From Lonicera japonica (lineage: Eukaryota; Streptophyta; Magnoliopsida; Dipsacales; Caprifoliaceae): 64,000 nucleotides of DNA. The DNA is taken from the NCBI GenBank assembly GCA_021464415.1, contig CM038463.1:114234790-114298789 (forward strand). Reading direction: 5' to 3'. The notes under the pieces are model-generated. The model did no database searches. It saw only the letters and a list, made by a program, of their open reading frames with translations, and was not told the origin of the DNA. Shown here one piece after another: positions 1 through 9,937 of this stretch (within the stretch, counting starts at the first letter, position 1; each line of letters starts with the position of its first letter). The position numbers were made by a program, and so were the translations under genes.

Positions 1-1980
1 ATAATGTTTTTATTTTGTCGTTCATTCGGGTAAAATATATGCATTTTCCAAAAAATTTACCATAGGATATTCTTTTCTCATCTCTATCAATTCTAACAAA
101 TTAAAGGTGTTGACAGTATAGCCAAATCTTCCATATATCTTCTATGGTGTTTTTTCTCCTTGTCCTATGTTTTTTTTTTCTCTAATTTTTCTTATTGTGG
201 GGTCTGGATCAGTAGGTGACTGGGGGCAGAGTCGGCAGACCTACATATTTAAATGCCCACATCGGCATTTTTCACCTCCCCCATCAATTATGTCGGGCAA
301 CTCTTATTATAGAAACAAAAAATCGACTGCGCGCATTAATTTTGCAATTCTAGTAAACATTATATCTACATTTGAATCCTTTTTACATCTCTAATATGCA
401 GAAATATGAGAGTTTTGGAAATTCTTAACTTATGAAATATTGTGTACATACCTGTATTTTTAGAAAATATCTATCTATATCACAAAGGAAGGCTAGCTAT
501 CTCTACAATCCAAAGACAACAACGTGGTGAGAGTTTCAACGTTAATTCTCATCATGCAATTTTATGGCAAGATGGCTTTTTTATTTTTATTGAATTTATC
601 TTTTCTTCTGAAATGGCCGCACAGTAAGAGGATTACGAAGGAAAATTTTCACAAGCAAGTATATGGTGAATATGCTGTCATTTTTTGTTGGTTGCAACTT
701 AAAACGGACAAATATATTTAAATTCTGATGAACTATCATGGAATTAAATGAATTGTTTGTTTTTCTTGAAGGTAAAAGTTTTATGTCATCGTAACAAAGG
801 CGCAAAAGTCAATCTAGGAATAAGAATTCATAGCTCTCCAAGTGTCTAAAAAAGGATTTGTTTTTATTTTATTTATTTTATGTTATTTTTGTGTTATAAA
901 TATTCTAATTTCCTTCTTTGCATGTAATAAAGCAAATAAACTCATATCATTAGCTTAGGATTAATAATTTGTCTTCTCATGTTTGAGCGCTAAAGTGTAT
1001 ATATATATGTACTACTAATAAAGTTAAAATTTATTTTGGTAGTTATAAAACTGGGTTAGGTTTTCGATTTTTCCACTTATTTTGTCTCTACAACTTACAT
1101 AATTAATTTTTTTTTAATTTAATATAAACAATGATTTCACTTTTATGGGGGTGGGGAGCTAGGGGGAAAGGGGACGTTCAAAGTTCTAATATATTACAAA
1201 GCATAGCTACCACTTACTATAACAAGTTGGATCTATAACCTCAATCATGAAGATCAAATGAAGACAAAAAACATGACTGGAGGTCATCAGCTTAACCGAC
1301 TTGGTATTTGACACAAAATGTGTTGTCGGGCATGCATAGATTAACGGTCCATTTTGAGCTATAGTGACATATTTTCATTTTGTATTTTTTAAAGACATCT
1401 TATTTACATTTGTGATGGAGATTGTAACAATATTCCAATGTTGTGAGCAGAGTGCTACACATTTCGTAGTGTGATTGGAGTGGATACCAGCAGACTACAA
1501 ATTATAAATGTTCGTCCCATATTATTTGAATAGGCTACACGTTATGAATGCTATAAATATATATATATATATATATTTAAAAATACATATACTTAGATTA
1601 TAAATTACTTAGATTATATATGTTTTAATGTACGTAGTTCTATTCAAATTGGGATTGCATTAAGAAAGTTGAATGCTCCTAAATTGAGCTTTGCCACTGC
1701 CACTGTTTTTAATTTGTGTGAAATGAGCTCTTGTGTTACTATTTTGTATATGTGTAAAAATGGGTTATTGTGTTTGGTTAAAAAAAATAAACTCATTGTT
1801 TAAAATTGTCAAACAAGTCCAAAAAAAAAAAAATAGGCCAAGCGTAAAAGCCTAGACCGATTGAACTGATGAAAATTGGACCATTCAAATTGGTCCGATC
1901 TAGTTCGATCTTGGCTGGTTCTTCAGTTCAGTCCAGTCCAAAAAATAAAAGACAGACATAACCGATTTGGTTCATATTGT
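1..1980. other. AT-rich intergenic DNA
   Basis: I see no gene here. Open frames are short, overlap on both strands and show no recognisable domain. There is a short (TA)n run near 1553-1576. Around 1850-1950 a stretch rich in GGTCC/GGACC-type words resembles the interior of a degraded hAT-type MITE, but I could not find its ends. Confidence 0.6.
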
Positions 1981-3099
1981 AGGTCAACGATCTATTGGGT
2001 GCTAAGCGTCGCCAGGAGTTTCATGGAATCGGAGTAGGTCAAGTTCGTGAATTCAAGAATGGGTCGTCATTGAGAGCTCGACAGTTGGAGGAGCAGCTAA
2101 CAGCAGAGAGAGTAGCACGAGAGGAAGCCGAACAAAGACTTGACCGTTTCATGCAATCATGGAAGCAAACTATGCATCAACTAGTGCAAATAGTGCCTGG
2201 GTTTGTTCCTCCTCCAATGATTGTACCACCACAATCAAATCCTGATCATGTCGACGAAGAGGAGAATGACATAACTAGTTAGCACACATCTTTTTTTTTA
2301 CCTTATAAGTCATAGAAATGGTTATGATACCATATAAGATGCTTAGTTTGTTTTTATTTTTATTTTTATTTAGTTTTTAGCTCACTACGTGCAAAATGTT
2401 TATTATACTTTTTAGGGATGCAATACATATAAGTTACTATGTTGGTTTTCTATTATAAATGCTCGACTTTTAAGGGTTTTCTATATGTATAAGTGCTTGA
2501 GTTTTTAAGGGTTCGTACATTTCTTTTGTCATTGGTATAATATATATGAAAAACCGTTTCTTACAAAAAAAGAAGAGGTAATAAAGTTGTCGTGCAAAAG
2601 TAGTCTCTCGCAACAAAACCACTTTAAAACAACAAATTTATTTCCTATAAACAAATATTTTTGTCGGCATTGGGCAACTAAGCCGACAAACAAAATGTAA
2701 AGAACCCACATGTCCTTACGACTTATTTTGTTGGCAAATAATATTTTTGCCGACAACATATTTTGTCAACAAAGATTGAGCTTACTAGACAAAATATTTT
2801 CTCGGTATAGAAACTAATGAGCCGACAAATAGAATTGTTGGGAAAAATAACACCAAAGCCGACAAAAACTTTTGTCGGTAGAGATATATTTCCTGACGAA
2901 AATTGTTGTCGGCATCATTTTGTCGGGGGAACATTTAGCCGACAAAATTAGTTTTTTTGTCGGCTAAACTCTTGCCCGACATGCTTTGCGTGACAACATG
3001 ACCGGCGAACATCTTTTGTCGGCAAAGAGGTTTAGCTGACAAAATGTGAGTTTGGCCGACAAAGATGTTTTGTCGGCAAAAACAAATTTTCTTGTAGTG
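1981..3099 (+). mobile_element. 3' part of a CACTA (En/Spm) DNA transposon
   Basis: The right end reads TTTTCTTGTAGTG at 3087-3099, the reverse complement of the classic plant CACTA terminus CACTACAAGAAAA. The 450 bp before it hold more than ten copies, in both orientations, of TTTGTCGGC / GCCGACAAA (about 2660-3080), which matches the subterminal repeats that bind CACTA transposase. A short coding remnant lies at 1995-2282. No matching left terminus is visible in the window, so the element is probably truncated near 1980 and cannot move by itself. The expected 3-bp target duplication cannot be tested. Confidence 0.85.
1995..2282 (+). pseudogene. C-terminal remnant of a CACTA-associated (Ptta/En/Spm-type) protein
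   Basis: This is a 95-codon open frame. Residues 27-60 form a charged coiled coil (LEEQLTAERVAREEAEQRL), followed by a proline-rich stretch and an acidic tail. That layout is seen at the C-terminus of plant transposase-associated proteins of the Ptta/En/Spm type. It sits just upstream of the subterminal repeats and terminus of the CACTA element in the same orientation, where the last coding exon of such an element belongs. The N-terminal and catalytic parts are absent, and the methionine used is probably internal to an exon. The family call rests on context and composition, not on a catalytic motif. Confidence 0.5.
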
Positions 3100-3102
3100 T
3101 GA

Positions 3103-4331
3103 ACATCCCTAATTCATATAATGCTTATCATTTTTCCTCCTTTTCAACTAATATTGCAATATTTGCATGCACGCAATTAGGCTCCCTTTGATAGCAACAT
3201 AGAAAATGATAGAAAAATTAACTAATTTGTGTGAAAAGTTAAAAATTGAGTTAAAACATATGGTGCTCTCTATTTCATATTCATTTTTATCAGTATTTGT
3301 TATCCACCTTCTTTAACTTTTATGAAAAAAAATTCTTTATTGTCTCCCAAAAAAATATCACTTCTTAATATATTTTATGATTTATTATTCAAACTATTCA
3401 TTTTTTTAACATTTTTTATATTATTATTATTATCAAATAGTCTTAGTATTGTCGGGGAAAAAATTAAAGAATGTAGTATATTGAAGGAATTATGGGTGTT
3501 TTCGGTTTCAATCGGGAGAGAAACTAAGGTACTCCAAATCCAAACCAAATGTAAAAATTCGGTTTCTAAATCTTTGAAATCCAAAATCGAACCAAACTTT
3601 TCGTTTTGGTTCTATTCAGTTTTCATATTTTAGTAATATAAGATTTGCTCATATTCAAATTAAAGTATTGGTTTTTTAGAAATAATGAGCAAACAATAGA
3701 TACTAGGTTTTCTATTAATTACTACAGAGTATTTTATTTGTATAATTACAAAAATAAAACACATTAAATAAAATGATAAATTATCTTGTCATCATATATG
3801 TGATAAAAAAATCATAACATTGTAATTAATTCAATAATAAGAGTACGTGCTAATGATTTTTTTTTAAAATGATCACAATATGCAGTTAATAAAGAACATA
3901 TTGTTATAAAATACCATCTTTTTATATTATAGTATAATTAACATGTACTCTTAAAATATATATTAATATTTTTTTATTTTCTTATACATAATTCGATTAG
4001 ATTCGATTCTATTTGGTATAGTTCGATTTGAACTTGCCCCAAACTCAAAATAAACTATTTAATTTTAGTTTGATTTCGTTGTTTTTGGTTTCTAATTTTT
4101 TTTTGGTTTAAAATTTTATAAATTAATTTAATTCGTTCAGTCGAATTCGAATCGGTTTTAATATTCGTCAAAGGAATATATCCTCAATTCGTTAGCGTAA
4201 ACAGCAACAAGTGATTTTGTTTTTTGTTTTTTTTAACAACTCCAAACAATAAAGTTGAGTTGACGTATTAATGGTGGGTTCGGTTCAGAGTGGTGAGTAA
4301 TTGGTGGAGCTCTGGAGGTCATGACTCGACT
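3103..4331. other. AT-rich intergenic DNA
   Basis: No gene is supported. Between about 3490 and 4190 there are scattered words of the TTCGGTTT / GATTCGATT type that look like a decayed hAT-type MITE interior. I could not define ends or a target duplication. Confidence 0.5.
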
Positions 4332-4339
4332 ATCATTAG

Positions 4340-4878
4340 TGACCCTGGCAACTGATCATGTAAGGGTTGGTTTTGTATCGGGTTGAAATTATGTCGGATA
4401 AAAAGTGTCTTCACTCATATACAATCTGTATAATAAATGGGTGAAAAATTCAAATTCATACACAATCCGTTTAATTAATGAATGACCCGACCTGATTCGT
4501 TTAACCCGTTTAAGAAAAACGGTTCGATTCGAGTCATATACAAATAACGTTTAGTGACCCGTTAATAATTCAATTAAGTAATTAACCACTAAAATATACA
4601 CACACAATAATTTATATATATATATAAATTATATATTTGGATTACACGGGTTACAAACGGGTTTACACGACCTGAAATCGACTCGTATATATTTTTACCG
4701 GGGTTAAACGGGTTTTATTCGGGTCTCACAAATGTACACGAAATTGATTCGTTTAATAAACGGATTTGACGGATCAACCCGATTATGACCCGCACCCGTT
4801 AAAGGTTCACCCAAACTTGGAAAATTCGTATCGATTTCGTGTCGTGTTATCGTATCGTATTATAAATTGCCAGGTCTA
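4340..4878. mobile_element. hAT-type non-autonomous element (MITE) with a perfect 8-bp TSD
   Basis: The element is 539 bp long and flanked by an identical 8-bp duplication, ATCATTAG, at 4332-4339 and 4879-4886. Its ends are imperfect inverted repeats: TGACCCTGGCAACT on the left, and TAGACCTGGCAATT as the reverse complement of the right. Both match the usual CTGGCAA-type hAT terminus. The interior is rich in CGGGTT/AACCCG words and has no coding capacity. Confidence 0.85.
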
Positions 4879-4886
4879 ATCATTAG

Positions 4887-7393
4887 CAAACCAAAAAAGA
4901 TTCCCTACCTTGCCTTTTTTTCCCTATTGTTTTCTTTTATTTGTTTTATTTAATTGAAGGATAAATTTGTTACAAAATTAAAAAATATCTAAAAACAAAT
5001 TAATTTTTTAAGAAATTGAGTTGAGACTATACATATTACATATATTTGCAATTTATTGTACTCTAATTTTTTATCTTCATAAATTTTTCCATACTTTGTT
5101 TATTTTTATAAGATTTAACCTTTTTTATTGTAAGATGCATTTTTTTGCTCTATTCCTAGAATGTTTGGATTAACTTTTGCGCACTTTGACTAATTTTTTT
5201 TCGCAAAAGATGTCAATTATTAGGTATTAAATATTTTTACATCTGTCTAGACTTAACCTAAAGAGTTTTAAGTGAAGTCCGATTTTCTTAACTTAGGGGA
5301 ATAGTTACTCTATTGTTTTTTCTAAACCTGATATGCATTCTCAAATGCATAACCTTCTATTATTATGTCAAAAATGTTACATGGGTGAAGTTCATTATTT
5401 TGTGACGCAGCCTAATTAGTATTATAGGGCCTATTTGTCCACATAAAAACCTTAGGCCTTAGTTCTTCTAGTTAGGTCCGTTTCAGTTAATGTCCTAAAT
5501 GGGATTAGCAAGTCTACCATAATTTGCATATTATAATATTTTTCGATTCACGTTAACATGTCAGTTTAAACTACATGTTAAAAGTGCACACAACACATAT
5601 TAACATTTTGATGTTATTAGATAATTATTTATAATGTACATAGATTTATTAGGAAAAAAAATTGGTAGTTTTTTACCTATTACATGTTACGACTAATCTA
5701 TCTTGATATTTTGTTAGACTTGAAATTGTTCCAATAAAAAAATATATTATATAGCAATGATTTTATTTTATTGCTTTTGTCACTAATATATATTAAAGGT
5801 GTATTTTATGCACCGGATAGAATTATCTGACTTAATCTAGACTAGATGAAAAGTGGGATTATTTAATCACTCTCTTAATAAAATAAGAGATCTTTATAAG
5901 ATAAACAGTCCACTTTATAGTCTAATCTAGACTTACATTAAACACATGAGAAGAGATTTTTGTAAAATAAATAATATACTCCGTAATTCAATCATGACTT
6001 GCACATTAAATACAACCAGCATCAACGAATACAAAATAGCAAAAGACAGTAGCGAGCGGGCTTTGGCTTGCTTAATGTGGCAAGCTCTATTAGCTTTGTA
6101 CTTGATATTTTTTTATTATAAAATTGCAACTTCGGTCCACTATGAGTTTGAATTATATGGGTGATAGAAATCTCACAATATTTAATAAAAAGAGAATCGG
6201 CCTAGAATAATGAAATTGGTATCTAGATGTGATAAAAATGATGAAGTTGAACAGTAAATTTGCAATAAACATAGACGGGATATGTTTGTGGGGTAGGTTC
6301 TTCCGGTGGTTGTTCTTCCCAATCCAACAGTTCGTCTTCCCTGGTGTGTGTGAGTGTTCTTCACTTGGTAGTAATGACCCTGTTTAAAGTAAATATAATG
6401 ATGTGGGTTTTCTCTTAGAGAGAATGCGTGGGAGTGAGTGTATGATAATGAAAGTTGGATCCCCGTTAAATAAGCTATTTCTTTCTATTTATACGTATAG
6501 AATTAAGGTCACAATGTTCACTAGGATAATTATAAAAGACTATTAAAGATATAACTTGGTTATTAATTTAGCACTTTTGACATGAGGGTATACTTTTATT
6601 TATAACTAACTTTGCACTTTACAAGTGTTCATCAACTATTCGCTCAGGCACTCACTTTGGCAAGTAATGCCAAACATGTCCACATGTACATGTGCTTTAT
6701 ACTTGTTGGTTGGATAAACTATATTGGCGCCTTCATCTTTTCCAACTATCGTGATATACTCGGGTGGGGCAATTATACTTGGCTATGACTCTAGGCTCTT
6801 TACGACCATCGCAGTCCTTGTCCCAAACTTAGGCCTAGTCTTAGGTATCCAGCACAAATGAGAACTTCATTTCCGACCTCCTACAAATTCAACTTTTATA
6901 GAGCATTATAAAATTAATAAAAATATTAACTAGTAATGAAAAATCATAAATATAATAATGAAAATAATGATAAAATTCTGTGCTGTAAAAATTGAAAAAA
7001 TATAACAAAAACAGTGTACAAATAAACGCCTCAAATTTAGTACTATGACATTTCAAAATTATATATTTAATATGTGTGTTAAAATATTGTTCATTTTGTC
7101 ATATCAGAAGGAAAAATAATTATATATTCCTATACTTATATGCCAATATTTAAATTAATTTGTAATTTTAATTTTAATTTGATTATAAAATATCAGAAGA
7201 ACAAAACTTTTAAAATAAAAACAAAACAATAAAGAAGGAAAAGTTAAAAGTAAAATAATATAAGTAGAGAGTTTTATCGGAATATCATTTTAAGAAAGGC
7301 TATATATTTCAAACAATGCTTTATATTTTAACAAAATGATCTCTAAACTAAAGACAATTGTTGAAATTCTCAACGCAACCTAATTATTATTAT
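4887..7393. other. AT-rich intergenic DNA with a possible minus-strand LTR remnant
   Basis: No gene is supported. On the minus strand, about 6880 down to 6180, there is a TATAAATAGA box near 6490, then a leader-like stretch with CTCTCTAAGAGAAAA and a TACTACCAAGTG junction. This resembles the end of a plant LTR followed by internal sequence. I found neither a second LTR nor a primer-binding site, so this is only a suspicion. Confidence 0.3.
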
Positions 7394-7399
7394 AATAAT

Positions 7400-7702
7400 A
7401 AGGGGTATTTGGACTTTGCACCTCATATTTTGACCCTTACTTTAAGATTGCACCTCATTTTTTTTAAAATCCTTTGACTTTACACCCCACTGTTAACTAA
7501 TTCTGTTAAGTTCCATTAATTTGCATCCCAATATCAAATTAAAGGTCAAAATGTGGGGTGCAAAGTTCAAATATCCCATTTGTTTACTAAAGGAACTTAA
7601 CATAATTAGTTAACAGTGGAGTGCAAAGTTAAAGAATTTAAAACATTGGGTGTAATATCAAATTAGGGGTCAAAATGTGGAGTGCAAAGTCCAAATATCC
7701 TT
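7400..7702. mobile_element. Foldback MITE with long inverted arms and an internally repeated right arm
   Basis: The left end AAGGGGTATTTGGACTTTGC pairs with the right end read in reverse complement, AAGGATATTTGGACTTTGC. Similarity continues inward through a TTGACC block and again around GTTAACTAATT / AATTAGTTAAC. The direct flanks AATAAT at 7394-7399 and 7703-7708 could be a target duplication, but the surroundings are low complexity. The right-arm sequence GGTCAAAATGTGG(G/A)GTGC occurs twice, near 7545 and 7670, so part of the element has been duplicated internally. Confidence 0.6.
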
Positions 7703-7767
7703 AATAATGATAATTATATTGTACAAGCAGAAACTTCATAAGTTGTACGTACGGAAGTGGTACAAAC

Positions 7768-8083
7768 TGTTGGAGAGTGTGATATACATTGTTGGCACAC
7801 TACTTAAAAGCTTAGGCTTTTGGGAGAGATGGTTTCTAGTATGGTATCAGAGCTCAGGTTCTGCAAGGTCTTGGGTTCGAATCTTCCCGCTTGCATTTGT
7901 TTTCCCCTTTGTGTTTGTGCAATATGCATGTTGTTGTTTGTGCACGAAGTGCACCTTTGGTTTGGCCAATTTGGCCTTTGGTTTTGTTTATCTATCACAT
8001 GAGGGGGAGTGTTGAAGAGTGTGATATACATTGTTGGCCCATTACTTAAAAGCTTAAGCTTTTGGGAGAGATGGTTTCTAGCA
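7768..8083 (+). mobile_element. TRIM-type miniature LTR retrotransposon
   Basis: Two direct repeats of 74 bp (7768-7841 and 8010-8083) both start TGTTG(G/A)AGAGTGTGATATA. The right copy ends in CA; the left has decayed to TA. Directly after the left repeat is TGGTATCAGAGC (7842-7853), the primer-binding site complementary to the 3' end of initiator Met-tRNA. Directly before the right repeat is a purine tract GAGGGGGAG (8001-8009). The 168-bp interior has no coding capacity. The whole unit is 316 bp, within the TRIM size class. The flanking 5-mers CAAAC and CCACA are not a clean target duplication. Confidence 0.85.
7842..7853 (+). promoter_or_regulatory. Primer-binding site for initiator Met-tRNA
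   Basis: TGGTATCAGAGC abuts the left 74-bp terminal repeat. It is the standard plant retrotransposon primer-binding site for minus-strand DNA synthesis, and it sets the orientation of the TRIM as +. Confidence 0.85.
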
Positions 8084-8215
8084 CCACACTTTACACGTGA
8101 AATCGAATTAGAATATCATTATTTGTCAACACTATTGTAGTCTGTTGGATCATCCTATTCTCGTAATACAGTGTCTTGAGATTTTATTGTTGTATTGTAA
8201 AATTGTTACTTTATA

Positions 8216-9487
8216 TCTATATTATTATATATAAATGTATGAATAACTTAAGTATTTTTTTCCTTTTTTGTGAAGTCAAATATGCCCCTTAATTTTAAAC
8301 AAAATTTTTTAATATTTACATTAAATAAAACAGTATAAATTTATAACTCCATATATTTTTATATCGGTATTAGTATTTCAAATAAATTTTTTGTGTTGAA
8401 TTAGGTGTTTTGTATAAAACTTCTATATAGCTTCATAACAATCTTCCCAAGAATGAAATTATTAGGGCTGGGACCGGTTCGGTTCTTGTCCTAAATGATA
8501 AGAATCGGAACCGAGAACCGAAAATTAAAAACAGTTCAGTTTTGAGCTTTTTTTTTCAAGAACCGGAAGTGGAACCGAACCGGTTCTAACGGTTCGGTTC
8601 TTCGGGGAACCGTTGGAACCGTTAGAACCGTTAATAATCGTAGGAACCGGCCAAAAACGGTTCTAACGGTTCTTCGGGGAACCGTTAGAACCGTTAAAAC
8701 CCTTAAAATTGCTAAAAAAACCGATCTAACGGTTATTCGGGGAACTGTTAAAACCATTAGAACGTTAAACCGGTTCCTAACGGTTCCTTTAATTAAATTG
8801 ACCAAGGAACCGAGAACCGAACCGTTAATAACCATTAGGAACCGAACCGGTAAAAAAATCCACTTTAATAATAAGAACCGAACCGAACCGGTTTTTTTTC
8901 GGTTTTTTCGGTTCGGTTTTCGATTTTTCGGTTTATTATCCCAGCCCTAGAAATTATTTATTAAATCGTATTAAAATTGCAAATATTTTAATGTGAATTA
9001 GAATTTCATTCCAAACCTTACCACAAAGGTATGTATATTAAATTCTAATTTACTTGATTCCTTTTAATATTATAAATTATATTGTAGCTTTAGCTCAATA
9101 AAACATTCATGTTTATTTTTTTTTACTTTTTACCATTTTAGTAATTTCGTTGTTATATAATTTATTATTTATATGAGTGTTATATTATTATTTGGTATTG
9201 TGAATAATAATCTATGCATGTTTTATAGGAATAACGAACTACCGATTCTAAAAACTTATTAAAACTATATTACTCTCTTATATATTTGATCAAGAATTTG
9301 CTTGACCACTTATGTATTAAAAAAATTTGATGCGACAAATTTTTATCATTTATCTACAACATTTTCTATAACTGACCGATTCTACGATTTTCTTATTCTT
9401 ATTAATTAGATTTCACAATTGATACTATATTTTTGTTTTATTTGTCATTATTTTTATTTTATATTAATTATTCTTAGTATAGTATGT
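8216..9487 (+). mobile_element. Helitron-type element, 3' end missing, containing a hAT MITE
   Basis: The left end TCTATATTATTATATATAAA follows an A. The next 240 bp are clearly similar to the start of the complete small Helitron at 61901-62714: shared blocks include TTTTTTCCTTTTTT, ACATTAAATAAAA, TATTTCAAATAAAT and TTAGGTGTTTT. Similarity resumes after the inserted hAT element (8463-8949) and runs to about 9487, where it stops before the hairpin and CTAG terminus. The copy has therefore lost its 3' end. It carries no genes. Confidence 0.65.
8463..8949. mobile_element. hAT-type MITE with a perfect 8-bp TSD, nested in a Helitron
   Basis: The element is 487 bp, with perfect terminal inverted repeats TAGGGCTGGGA / TCCCAGCCCTA and an identical 8-bp duplication GAAATTAT at 8455-8462 and 8950-8957. 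The interior is made of many copies of GGAACCGTTAGAACCG-like words in both orientations. An open frame at 8536-8835 is only a translation of these repeats. It interrupts the Helitron-like sequence, so it arrived later. Confidence 0.9.
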
Positions 9488-9937
9488 ATATAATCACTTG
9501 ATGCCTCGTATGGTTTACGGATTTAAGTGAAAAAAATTATTTTTTTCTTTTATTTGGTAAGTATAAATTTTAAAAATACTTTCCGGATAGAAAGAAAAGT
9601 ATGTGTAAACTTATTCCTCTCAAAACTCATTGGATTAATTTTTTCTTATGATTATATAATATTTATTACAAAATTTTTAGAAAATAATATTCACATTTAA
9701 ATATTTTTTAAATTTTACTAAACATAAAAAATAAAATTTGACAAAATCTTTAGCTTCCTACGTCCATGAGAAAACAAGAGAAACGTGGCCTTAAGTCTAA
9801 AACCAAAAACTAGTAAAAAGAAAAATGAATACCACCATTTAACCTGAAACTTCTTCTCTGAACACAGAGGTGGGTTATTAGAGCTCTTCCTCTTCGTTAG
9901 TCTCTCATGTAATTCATTCCACACTAATCTACTATCA
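9488..9937 (+). promoter_or_regulatory. Upstream region and 5' leader of TDP1
   Basis: AT-rich DNA lies between the Helitron remnant and the first coding exon. I cannot pick a convincing TATA box. The leader probably starts in the last 150 bp, where AT content falls and CT-rich stretches appear (about 9845-9937). Confidence 0.35.

Noticed and set aside
2660..3080. Regularly recurring short repeats, considered as a CRISPR-like or satellite array
   Set aside because: Copies are in both orientations at irregular spacing and end at a CACTA terminus, so they are transposon subterminal repeats.
7677..8015. 112-codon open frame and its overlapping frames
   Set aside because: It crosses the end of a MITE and most of a TRIM, including the primer-binding site; it is chance coding.
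8536..8835. 99-codon minus-strand open frame
   Set aside because: It is a translation of the repeated words inside a hAT MITE and has no protein-like composition.
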